A DNA stretch of 64,000 bases, taken from assembly GCA_016931855.1 (NCBI GenBank), contig JAFGDZ010000072.1, forward strand, positions 1-64,000. Direction: 5' to 3'. Positions 8,744 through 16,702 of this stretch are shown here, piece after piece (positions within the stretch are counted from its first letter, which is position 1; each line of letters opens with the position of its first letter). Source of the stretch: Bacteroidales bacterium. GTDB taxonomy: Bacteria; Bacteroidota; Bacteroidia; Bacteroidales; Tenuifilaceae. The notes beneath the pieces are model-generated. The model was not told the DNA's origin. It saw nothing but the letters and a program-made list of their open reading frames with translations, and did no database searches. The translations under genes and the position numbers were made by a program.

Positions 8744-9383
8744 TAAGGAAATCTATATTATTGGTGCAGGCACCTATGGTGAAGCAATTTATGAGTTGGC
8801 TCTACTTTGCGGTTTCAATCCTGTTGGTTATTTTGATGATGATGAAGCCAAAAAGGATAAGATTGTAATGGGTATTCCTGTTTTAGGACCATTTAATAGA
8901 GATATATTCGACCCTGTAAATAAGAATTTTGCAGTTGCAATAGGTAACAATAGCATTCGAAAAAGTAAAATGGAACAACTACTTAATTTTAAGGCTTATG
9001 TTCCAAGTTTGATTCACCCCACTGCTATTATTAGCCCTTATGCAAAAATTGATAAAATAGGATGTTATGTTCATGCGAATACTTATTTATGGACAAAAGT
9101 TTTGATAGAAAAATATAGTATCGTTAGTCCTTGTGTAATGATTGCTCACCATACAAGATTGTCCGAAGGTACATTTATTTCTGCCGGCTCAAATATTGGA
9201 GCAGGAATAAACGTTTCAAAAATGGCATTTGTAGGTATTGGTTCTACAGTTATGACTGGTGTTAAAAGTATTGGTGAATATGTTACTATTGGTGCTGGTT
9301 CTGTGGTAATAAAGGATGTGCCTGATTACGCTGTTGTTGTTGGTAATCCTGGTAAAATTATAAAGTACAATTCAATCGTTTAG
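8736..9383 (+). CDS. PglD/NeuD-like sugar O/N-acetyltransferase
   Basis: 215 residues. The N-terminal domain (residues 1-85) is a small Rossmann-like sugar-binding fold beginning IYIIGAGTYGEAIYELA. The C-terminal part is a left-handed beta-helix of hexapeptide repeats (for example IHPTAIISPYAKIDKIG, ISAGSNIGAGINVS) ending in GAGSVVIKDVPDYAVVVGNP. In PglD this fold acetylates the 4-amino group of UDP-4-amino-sugars with acetyl-CoA. The location between PglC-like and PglE-like genes supports that role over sialic-acid O-acetylation. It overlaps the upstream gene by 8 bp and is followed after 4 bp by the aminotransferase. The exact substrate is inferred. Confidence 0.87.
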   Translation: MDNKEIYIIGAGTYGEAIYELALLCGFNPVGYFDDDEAKKDKIVMGIPVLGPFNRDIFDPVNKNFAVAIGNNSIRKSKMEQLLNFKAYVPSLIHPTAIISPYAKIDKIGCYVHANTYLWTKVLIEKYSIVSPCVMIAHHTRLSEGTFISAGSNIGAGINVSKMAFVGIGSTVMTGVKSIGEYVTIGAGSVVIKDVPDYAVVVGNPGKIIKYNSIV

Positions 9384-9387
9384 TTAT

Positions 9388-10518
9388 ATGAACTCAAAAA
9401 TATGGCTTTCATCTCCGCACATGAGTGGAAATGAACTTAAGTATGTCAACGAAGCCTTTGATACAAATTGGGTTGCTCCGCTTGGTCCAAATGTAAACCA
9501 GTTTGAGAAGGAATTGGCTTCTTATGTAGGAAGCGGACATTGTGCTGCTTTGTCGTCTGGCACTTCGGCTATTCATTTAGCTTTAATAATGTTGGGTGTT
9601 GGTGTTGGTGATGAGGTGATATGTCAATCCTTTACTTTTTCGGCAACGGCTAATCCTATTGTTTATCAGGGTGCAACGCCAATTTTTATCGATAGCGAGA
9701 GTTCTACTTGGAACATGGACCCAGAGTTACTGGAGTTCGCTATCAAGGATCGTATAGTTAAGGGAAAAAAGCCAAAAGCAATACTCCTCGTTCATTTATA
9801 TGGAATGCCAGCATTAATGAATGAGATCTCTGCTATTTCTAACAAATATGAGATTCCTATTATAGAGGATGCTGCAGAGGCTCTTGGGAGTACTTATAAT
9901 GGTAAATATTGTGGTTCATTTGGCTTAATGGGGGTTCTCTCCTTTAATGGGAATAAAATTATAACAACATCTGGTGGAGGAGCTTTGCTATCTCAGGATT
10001 CGGAGCTGATTAAACGGGCACGATTTCTATCAACTCAAGCTCGTGATTCTGCTCCACATTATCAGCATTCTAACATAGGCTACAACTATAGAATGAGCAA
10101 TGTTGTAGCAGGAATAGGACGAGGACAACTTGAGGTTATAGAGGATCGAGTGGAAAAGCGTAGAGCAATTAACCAGTTTTATCGTTCGTTTCTGGGAAAG
10201 AAAGAGGGGATTTTGTTTCATACGGAGCAGGAAGGAATGTGTTCTAACTATTGGTTAACATCAGTACTTATTGATCCAAGCAAGACAAAAGGCATTTCTA
10301 GAGATTCTGTTAGGTTAAGTTTAGAGGCAGAAAACATAGAATCAAGGCCATTATGGAAGCCTATGCATTTACAACCTGTTTTTTCGGGTGCGCCTGCTTA
10401 TTCTAACGGTTTTTCTGAACATGCATTCAATATTGGGTTGTGTTTACCTTCGGGTTCAAATTTGTCAGAAGAAGAGAAGTGCAGGATTAAAGAAAAATTG
10501 CTGACTATTTTCGTATAA
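9388..10518 (+). CDS. PglE-like UDP-4-keto-sugar aminotransferase (DegT/DnrJ/EryC1)
   Basis: 376 residues, a fold-type I PLP aminotransferase. The opening SPHMSGNELKYVNEAF plus the segments IEDAAEALGS, FNGNKIITTSGGGALL (PLP lysine K190), YRMSNVVAGIG and RPLWKPMHLQPVF are those of PglE, which makes UDP-4-amino-4,6-dideoxy-GlcNAc from the 4-keto sugar with glutamate. With the PglD-like acetyltransferase it would yield UDP-diNAc-bacillosamine or a stereoisomer for the PglC-like transferase. The needed membrane PglF-type 4,6-dehydratase is not in this window; the dehydratase at 15634 is of the FnlA type with different stereochemistry. Base composition is visibly less AT-rich from here on. Confidence 0.9.
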   Translation: MNSKIWLSSPHMSGNELKYVNEAFDTNWVAPLGPNVNQFEKELASYVGSGHCAALSSGTSAIHLALIMLGVGVGDEVICQSFTFSATANPIVYQGATPIFIDSESSTWNMDPELLEFAIKDRIVKGKKPKAILLVHLYGMPALMNEISAISNKYEIPIIEDAAEALGSTYNGKYCGSFGLMGVLSFNGNKIITTSGGGALLSQDSELIKRARFLSTQARDSAPHYQHSNIGYNYRMSNVVAGIGRGQLEVIEDRVEKRRAINQFYRSFLGKKEGILFHTEQEGMCSNYWLTSVLIDPSKTKGISRDSVRLSLEAENIESRPLWKPMHLQPVFSGAPAYSNGFSEHAFNIGLCLPSGSNLSEEEKCRIKEKLLTIFV

Positions 10519-10665
10519 ATTTTTCTATACCTCATAATATCAAGGACAGGGGGCATCAAGTCTTTTTAGTATTAATTTCTTTCCGTTTCTGTTAAAATAA
10601 AAGTGGCAGAGATGGTTGTTATATGTATTTGTATAAAATAGATTTATCCATAAGGCAATATACAA

Positions 10666-11646
10666 ATGATATTTTTACTCGTTTTTACACTTATTTTCTC
10701 CTTTTCTATAACATGGTTGGTTGTTAGGTTTGCCCATCGATTTAAGATGGTAAATCAGCCTAATGAGCGGAGTCTTCACTCTATACCTACACCTAGAGGG
10801 GGGGGGGTGGCTATTGTAACTAGTTGGTATATTGGCATTATAATTCTTTACTGTTTTGGCTTGATAGAGCAAAATTTATTTTTTGCGTTATTAAGTGGAA
10901 TTGTGTTGGCTATAGTCAGCTTTCTAGATGATATAATTGAACTTAAGCCACTAGTTAGATTAGCTGTTCAATTTGCCACTGCAATATTGGCATTTTATTT
11001 TTTAGGAGCACTAAGACCATTAATTATTCCTAGCATTGAAATAAACTATCCTTTATTTATATATCCCTTTGCTATTGTTGGAGTGGTTTGGTTTATCAAC
11101 CTATTCAACTTTATGGATGGTGTAGATGGATTTGCTTCCATTGAGGCTATAATAATAAGTGTTGTATTATATTATTTCTCTGGTGATATTCTTTTGTTGG
11201 TTTTAACGGCAGCTATTGCTGGGTTTCTATATTGGAACTGGCCAAGGGCAAAAGTATTCATGGGTGACGTGGGTAGTACTCAGCTAGGTTTTATACTAGT
11301 AATTCTAGGCATTTACTACCATAATACAATGGAGTTTTCAATACTAAATTGGATAATGCTCTCCTCACCTTTTTGGTTTGATGCTACATTAACCCTTTTG
11401 CGTAGGATTAGGAACAAGGAAAATATAAGTACGGCTCATCGTAAGCACGCATACCAACGGTTAGTTCAATCGGGTTTGTCGCATCTTAAGGTTGACCTCC
11501 TATTAATTGGCCTTAATATTCTAATTGTTTGTTTAATTTTTGTATACAGAGAAGTTAGGGGAATTAGAGTTTTTGCTTACATCTTGTCTATAGTGTTGTT
11601 ATATGCGGTTACATTAACTATAGATAAGCGTTTACCTTTTAAATAG
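10666..11646 (+). CDS. MraY/WecA/WbpL-family polyprenyl-phosphate sugar-1-P transferase
   Basis: 326 residues with about ten or eleven membrane segments. Diagnostic cytoplasmic loops are visible: NQPNERSLHSIPTPRGGG near residues 30-46, FLDDIIELKP near residue 85, NLFNFMDGVDG near residue 146, MGDVGSTQLG near residue 200 and the His-rich HRKHAYQRL near residue 262. Such enzymes load HexNAc-1-P on undecaprenyl phosphate. The Bacteroidota/WbpL branch often uses a deoxy-HexNAc, which would fit the UDP-FucNAc genes downstream. It is a second initiator in addition to the PglC-like enzyme. The conserved Gly-Gly-Gly near residues 45-47 is encoded by a run of ten G (10798-10807), a candidate slippage site. 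Confidence 0.9.
   Translation: MIFLLVFTLIFSFSITWLVVRFAHRFKMVNQPNERSLHSIPTPRGGGVAIVTSWYIGIIILYCFGLIEQNLFFALLSGIVLAIVSFLDDIIELKPLVRLAVQFATAILAFYFLGALRPLIIPSIEINYPLFIYPFAIVGVVWFINLFNFMDGVDGFASIEAIIISVVLYYFSGDILLLVLTAAIAGFLYWNWPRAKVFMGDVGSTQLGFILVILGIYYHNTMEFSILNWIMLSSPFWFDATLTLLRRIRNKENISTAHRKHAYQRLVQSGLSHLKVDLLLIGLNILIVCLIFVYREVRGIRVFAYILSIVLLYAVTLTIDKRLPFK
10798..10807 (+). repeat. Homopolymer of ten G inside the WbpL-like gene
   Basis: Ten consecutive G follow AGA (Arg44) and run into GTG, encoding three glycines and the first base of Val. The next longest G or C runs I noticed in the window are six or seven. A one-base change would truncate the transferase shortly downstream. Confidence 0.9.
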
Positions 11647-11667
11647 GAATTAATAATTTAATAAAAC

Positions 11668-14607
11668 ATGATCAACTCTGGTAATTCAAGAACTAATTTA
11701 ACCTCTATTCTCGTTCTTGTTTTTTTGCTTAGGTTAGGCATTCCTTATGGAAACTTTTTATTATTACCGTTACTTGCGTTTTCACTAGTAATAGCAATTG
11801 TAAAGGTCTTTAAATTAGGTCTAAAGTCTTTTGTTAAGGATTCATTGGGTTTTTCATTGCTATTATCATTTGCAATTCTGCTAATTAGCTATCTGTTTTT
11901 TTCTAATCACCATAAAATATTGACAATAGAGATTGTCCACTCATTAAGTGCCTTTGTTGTTTTATTTGTTCTGTTATTATTAATTGAAACGAAAGAAGAA
12001 CTTGCTGTTTTTTTCTCTAAACTTAAACTTCTTATTATTGTTTTTTCTGCTGTAATTGGGCTACTTGGTGTATCTAAGTTAATTCTACAATTTAGAGGAG
12101 TTACATTTGATTTCCTAACTTTTGATCAATACCCTGCTGGCAGCTCTTTAACAATAGATTCAAACTATTTTTCCTTATTTATTCTGTTCGGGATAGTCCT
12201 TTTATTATCCGAAATGCTTTATAAGCATAGCTGGAGAAAAGTGTCTTTTTATCAGGCTGTTCTCTTGATTCTTACTCTTAACGTTGTTTTATCGACTTCT
12301 AGACGGGGATTTATAATTGCACTAGCGTTTTTTGTCCTGATTTCATTCCTTTCGTTTCTTTCTTTATTCGTTAAAAAAGAAAAGTTATTGCAATTTAGGT
12401 CAAACACTAGGTTTTATCTTCTTTCTGTTACCGTTGTTGTTGGATTGGGATTGTATTTTCTATTTGGTCTGTCCCCTATTAAACGAGCAGAAATTGTGGT
12501 AAAATCACCTTTTTCTAAGTCATTATCAGATTATTTAACTTCATTAGTGTTTGAAAATCAATCAATTTTTAAAGGTGATAGTTTAAATTATACTTCAGTT
12601 CGTGATAATCTTTGGAGAGGGGATTTTGATCCTTTATATCCGTATAGTGGATGGGGAGTTGGTAATTACTCAATTGTTCAGAAGTTAGAAGGTAATAATG
12701 TTGAAATTGTTCCTAAAGGCAGTGTTGGTTATAAAATTGACAAATCATTTTCTGCAAAAACGTGGAAAGGTGGTGCATATTTTTCTAATTTACTATTTAA
12801 AGGTAAGTTAACAAAAGGCATGCGATATATACCTTCTGTATATTGCTATGTTTCTGAAGATTTTAACGGAGATTGGGTTAGAATAAATGGGAAGGGCTCT
12901 ATTAGTGGATTAGTTTCATCATACTACGATTTAAATAGAAAAGGGGAATGGCAAAAACTACAGGCAACATTTGGGGGTGATTCTTCCAATTTTGAGGTTT
13001 TGCTATCTGCCTCAAAATTAAAGGCGCAATCCTTTGATAGTCTGACTGGATATATTGTGTTTGCATATCCTTCCATAGATAGTTTAGAGTTTGATCCTTC
13101 AAAGCCTATTAGCTGGACAACAAGGGAATTTAAAGAGGTATATCCATTAACAGGTAAAAATGTTGAAATTGTTCCACAGAATGCAATTGGATGTTTACTT
13201 GATTCTACAAGTAATTTAAGTGTTTCTGATGAGAACGGGAAGTTTATTAGTTCTAATGTTCTAAATTTTGAGACAGAGAGAGGTTATCGCTATTTAAGTT
13301 CTATATATGTTTATGTTTCTCCCGATTTTAATGGAGAGAAATTGTGGTTTAGAACAACTGGCCTATCATATAGTATAATAGACGACCATTATGATTTAAC
13401 AAAGAAAGGTACATGGCAAAAATTGCATGTAAATGCAATCGGTGGTAATGGAAAGTCGTCTTCGGAAGTTTTTTTCAATTGGGGTAAGTATAATGGAGAT
13501 TCTTTTCCCAAGGGATATGTGATTTTAGCTTATCCTGATTATATTAGGGTTAAATTCGATCCTAAGAACCCAGATACTTATTCGCCTCATCGTTTTTATA
13601 AAAAACTTTACCCATTGAAAGGGGCTCCTCCTCAGTTAAAGGAAGGAACAGTTGGGTATAGTTTAAATAAATTGGCTCCAGGGAGAACATGGAAGGACAT
13701 ATACTATTCATCTAATATAATATCTAAATTCAGCGTAAATAAGAATGATTCAGTAAGGTTACGTTCTTATTGTTTTGTTTCAGAGGTATTTAATGGCAAT
13801 CAAGTTAGAGTGCAAATTAATGGTGATTGTATTGGAGTTTTGCGTTCTTCCTATAATATGAAAAGAAAAGGAACGTGGCAGTTACTAGAAGCAAAAGCTA
13901 TAACTAAAGGAGGATGGATTAGTGTTGCGCTTTTCTTTTCGCAGAAAAATGTAACCAATTTTAATTCGTTAACCGGCAATGTCATTTTTGCTTATCCCGA
14001 GATTTCTGTCAAGAGAAAAGGTAAGTGGATTGCTGCAGAAGATATGAGTGATATTGAAGAGACTAAGCACACTTCTCTTTCTAAAATTACTTCGCTTGAT
14101 TCTGCATATCATGAAGTAAAATTAGTAAGTCAGGATTCTGTTACTGATTTTGTAATGGAGCCAGTTGTAAATCACTTTTCTGGACCAAGAGTTGTACGTT
14201 GGCGTTATGCTTGGTATTTATATACGAAGGAGTACAGTTGGTGGCAGAAAATAATTGGGAAAGGGCATTTTCATACCGAGAAGTTTGCTAAAATGTTCAA
14301 AAAAGACGAGAATGGGTATGAATACCCGCACAATCCATTGCTGTCTGTTTTATTATACTCTGGAATTTTAGGATTGCTAGCCTATTTATGGCTTCTTTTT
14401 AAGGTATTCTCTTTTTATTGGTTGTATAAAAAGGACTATTGGGTTTGGGGGCTCTGTTTTCTTGCTACGTTCTTTTTTTCGTTCTTTAGTGCTAACAGTC
14501 CATTCGACCCTGCTGTTATGGCATTGTTTATGGTTTTGCCTTTTCTTATACATGCGAAATCTATTTTACCATCGTCGGGTTTCAATAAATCGCTTATAAA
14601 TAAATAG
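11668..14607 (+). CDS. O-antigen polymerase/ligase-like membrane protein with three inserted beta-rich repeats
   Basis: 979 residues, more than twice the usual Wzy/WaaL length. Residues 1-275 contain about nine hydrophobic segments and residues 890-970 the last ones. The large extracytoplasmic region holds an R..LW...YPYSGWGVGNYS segment (around 312-338) and, far downstream, RWRYAW...IIGKGHFH...YPHNPLLSVLLYSGILGLL (around 845-905), both resembling the Wzy_C loop. Between them lie three tandem repeats, about 344-497, 498-653 and 654-785. Each has NVEIVP/PPQL..GTVGY at the start, Y.YVS..FNG in the middle, then YDL..KG.WQKL and a closing V.AYP. They look like beta-sandwich, carbohydrate-binding-like modules, which is an inference from pattern only. 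Polymerase and ligase roles cannot be separated from sequence. Confidence 0.75.
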   Translation: MINSGNSRTNLTSILVLVFLLRLGIPYGNFLLLPLLAFSLVIAIVKVFKLGLKSFVKDSLGFSLLLSFAILLISYLFFSNHHKILTIEIVHSLSAFVVLFVLLLLIETKEELAVFFSKLKLLIIVFSAVIGLLGVSKLILQFRGVTFDFLTFDQYPAGSSLTIDSNYFSLFILFGIVLLLSEMLYKHSWRKVSFYQAVLLILTLNVVLSTSRRGFIIALAFFVLISFLSFLSLFVKKEKLLQFRSNTRFYLLSVTVVVGLGLYFLFGLSPIKRAEIVVKSPFSKSLSDYLTSLVFENQSIFKGDSLNYTSVRDNLWRGDFDPLYPYSGWGVGNYSIVQKLEGNNVEIVPKGSVGYKIDKSFSAKTWKGGAYFSNLLFKGKLTKGMRYIPSVYCYVSEDFNGDWVRINGKGSISGLVSSYYDLNRKGEWQKLQATFGGDSSNFEVLLSASKLKAQSFDSLTGYIVFAYPSIDSLEFDPSKPISWTTREFKEVYPLTGKNVEIVPQNAIGCLLDSTSNLSVSDENGKFISSNVLNFETERGYRYLSSIYVYVSPDFNGEKLWFRTTGLSYSIIDDHYDLTKKGTWQKLHVNAIGGNGKSSSEVFFNWGKYNGDSFPKGYVILAYPDYIRVKFDPKNPDTYSPHRFYKKLYPLKGAPPQLKEGTVGYSLNKLAPGRTWKDIYYSSNIISKFSVNKNDSVRLRSYCFVSEVFNGNQVRVQINGDCIGVLRSSYNMKRKGTWQLLEAKAITKGGWISVALFFSQKNVTNFNSLTGNVIFAYPEISVKRKGKWIAAEDMSDIEETKHTSLSKITSLDSAYHEVKLVSQDSVTDFVMEPVVNHFSGPRVVRWRYAWYLYTKEYSWWQKIIGKGHFHTEKFAKMFKKDENGYEYPHNPLLSVLLYSGILGLLAYLWLLFKVFSFYWLYKKDYWVWGLCFLATFFFSFFSANSPFDPAVMALFMVLPFLIHAKSILPSSGFNKSLINK

Positions 14608-14641
14608 CGTTACACTTTTACCGCAATAAAATTCCTTCACA

Positions 14642-15622
14642 GTGACCCATTTCTGCACTCTTTTCGACCATAATTACTTGCCACGATTTATTACAATGTA
14701 TCAGTCGTTGGTAGCAACAGGTTTTTCATTTAGACTCTACGTCTTTTGTATGGATGACGAGTGCTATAATAGGATGAATGAATTGAATCTTGACGGGGTA
14801 ATTCCAGTTAGTGTTCAGCAGTTAGAAGATTATGATAAAGACCTAGCTGCTACAAAAAGTAACCGTTCGCTTGTTGAGTACTATTTTACATGTACTCCAG
14901 CAATTTGTAATTATGTAATTGGAAACTATCCTGAAATAGATTCTGTAACTTATCTTGATGCAGATCTTTATTTCTTTTCATCCCCTCAGGCAATTTTCGA
15001 TGAAATTGGCAATGCTTCTATTGCCATTGTGGAACATCGCTTTTCTCGATTTGGACGTCGTTTTATTAAGAATGGCCGTTTTAATGTAGCATGGATTACT
15101 TTTAAGAACAACGCCGAAGGGTTGAGGTGCTTATCAAACTATAGACTCCAATGCATAGACTGGTGTTACGATTACTTAGATGGGGATAAGTATGGAGATC
15201 AGAAATATCTTGATAAATGGCCACAAGAGTATAACGGAGTACATATAATCCAGAATCTAGGTGTAAATCTTGCACCCTGGAATCTTGCAGGATATAATTA
15301 CTCTTTGCAAAACGGTAAGGTTTATGTAAACAATTATGAGTTGGTGTTTTTTCATTTTGCTGGTTTAAAGCAGCTTAAAGAAGGCGTTTATACTACAAGT
15401 GTTAGCTCTTATTTTGAATTAGTTCCAACGATAGTTAAAGACTTTATTTACTTACCATACATTAATGATCTTAATAAGAATTCTGATCAACAAAACATAA
15501 CTCGGAAAACGATAAATCCCAAGTACTTAAAATTTTCTTTACAACGATTTTTTAAAGAGATTATACGCAAAACAAGAATCTACTTGTTTTATGATGTTAT
15601 AACTTTGGGGAAGAATAAATAA
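14642..15622 (+). CDS. GT-A type glycosyltransferase with DxD motif
   Basis: 326 residues from a GTG codon at 14642. No in-frame ATG occurs before residue 19, an in-frame stop lies at 14627, and the conserved opening THFCTLFDHNYLPRFITMYQSL needs this start. The segment VTYLDADLYFF has a DxD metal/nucleotide-sugar motif (D106-A-D108), and the C-terminal half has HFAG and YNY segments resembling retaining GT8-like transferases. No signal peptide is present, so it should act in the cytoplasm on lipid-linked intermediates. It sits between the repeat-bearing polymerase/ligase and the fnl genes. Donor is unknown. Confidence 0.75.
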   Translation: MTHFCTLFDHNYLPRFITMYQSLVATGFSFRLYVFCMDDECYNRMNELNLDGVIPVSVQQLEDYDKDLAATKSNRSLVEYYFTCTPAICNYVIGNYPEIDSVTYLDADLYFFSSPQAIFDEIGNASIAIVEHRFSRFGRRFIKNGRFNVAWITFKNNAEGLRCLSNYRLQCIDWCYDYLDGDKYGDQKYLDKWPQEYNGVHIIQNLGVNLAPWNLAGYNYSLQNGKVYVNNYELVFFHFAGLKQLKEGVYTTSVSSYFELVPTIVKDFIYLPYINDLNKNSDQQNITRKTINPKYLKFSLQRFFKEIIRKTRIYLFYDVITLGKNK

Positions 15623-15633
15623 TCTGCATTAAC

Positions 15634-16677
15634 ATGTCAATATTTAGCAATAAAACGCTTCTAATAACAGGAGGAACAGGTTCCTTTGGGAACGCTGTAC
15701 TTCGTCGTTTCTTGGATACGAGTATAGGAGAAATTCGTATATTTTCTCGTGACGAGAAGAAACAGGACGATATGCGGCGTCACTACAATAGTAGCAAAAT
15801 TAAATTTTACATAGGCGATGTGAGAGACCAATCCAGCATAGATAGAGCTATGCATGGCGTTGATTTTGTTTTTCATGCTGCTGCGCTAAAACAGGTTCCA
15901 TCCTGTGAGTTTTTCCCTGTAGAGGCGGTAAAAACCAATATATTAGGTACCGATAATGTGTTGAATGCAGCAGAGAAATACTCTGTAAAACGAGTTGTTG
16001 TACTTAGTACTGATAAGGCGGCATATCCCATAAATGCAATGGGAATGTCTAAGGCATTGATGGAAAAAGTAATGGTGGCACGTTCGCGTGGCAATGTTGC
16101 GAATGCTCAGGTTTTTTGTGGAACAAGGTATGGGAATGTAATGGCTTCGAGAGGATCGGTAATTCCTCTGTTTATAGAGCAAATTAAGGCAGGAAAACCG
16201 CTTACTATAACAGATCCCAATATGACCCGATTTATGATGACATTAGAGGATGCAGTGGATTTAGTGCTTTATGCCTTCGAAAATGCCAACCCAGGAGATC
16301 TGTTTGTCCAGAAAGCGCCTGCTGCTACTGTAGAGGTATTGGCAAAGGCTTTAATTGAACTTTATAAGTCAAATAGCGAGATTCGCGTTATTGGTACTCG
16401 ACATGGCGAGAAGCTCTACGAAACATTGGTGAGTAAGGAGGATATTATAAAGGCAGAAGATTTAGGCAATTACTTCAGAATTCCTGCAGATAATAGGGAC
16501 TTAAACTACGCTCAGTATTTTTCTGAAGGTAATGCCGATATCTCAAATTTTGATGATTACCATTCTCACAATACCAAACGGTTATCGGTAGAAGAGATGA
16601 AACAGCTTCTTCTTAAATTGCCAATTGTTAGAAAGGATGTTTTTGGCAATGAGGCATTTAATATCTATGAACCATAG
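15634..16677 (+). CDS. fnlA: UDP-GlcNAc 4,6-dehydratase/5-epimerase, FnlA/CapE/WbjB type
   Basis: 347 residues, an extended SDR. It has the NAD motif TGGTGSFGN (about residues 11-19), FSRDEKKQDDMR, YIGDVRD, AALKQVPSCEFFPVEAVKTN, STDKAAYPINAMGMSK with the MxxxK catalytic variant (M136, K140), TRYGNVMASRGSVIPLF and GTRHGEKLYE. This combination is nearly a signature of FnlA/Cap5E/WbjB, which convert UDP-GlcNAc to the L-arabino 4-keto sugar, the first step to UDP-L-FucNAc. The two genes that complete the pathway follow directly. It lacks the N-terminal membrane domain of PglF/CapD, so it is not the missing bacillosamine dehydratase. Confidence 0.95.
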   Translation: MSIFSNKTLLITGGTGSFGNAVLRRFLDTSIGEIRIFSRDEKKQDDMRRHYNSSKIKFYIGDVRDQSSIDRAMHGVDFVFHAAALKQVPSCEFFPVEAVKTNILGTDNVLNAAEKYSVKRVVVLSTDKAAYPINAMGMSKALMEKVMVARSRGNVANAQVFCGTRYGNVMASRGSVIPLFIEQIKAGKPLTITDPNMTRFMMTLEDAVDLVLYAFENANPGDLFVQKAPAATVEVLAKALIELYKSNSEIRVIGTRHGEKLYETLVSKEDIIKAEDLGNYFRIPADNRDLNYAQYFSEGNADISNFDDYHSHNTKRLSVEEMKQLLLKLPIVRKDVFGNEAFNIYEP

Positions 16678-16702
16678 CTTTATAAGATCTTAGTAAATCA
16701 AA

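Noticed and set aside
15634-16677. PglF role for the dehydratase
   Set aside because: It lacks the N-terminal membrane domain of PglF and has the full FnlA/CapE signature, followed by fnlB and fnlC.
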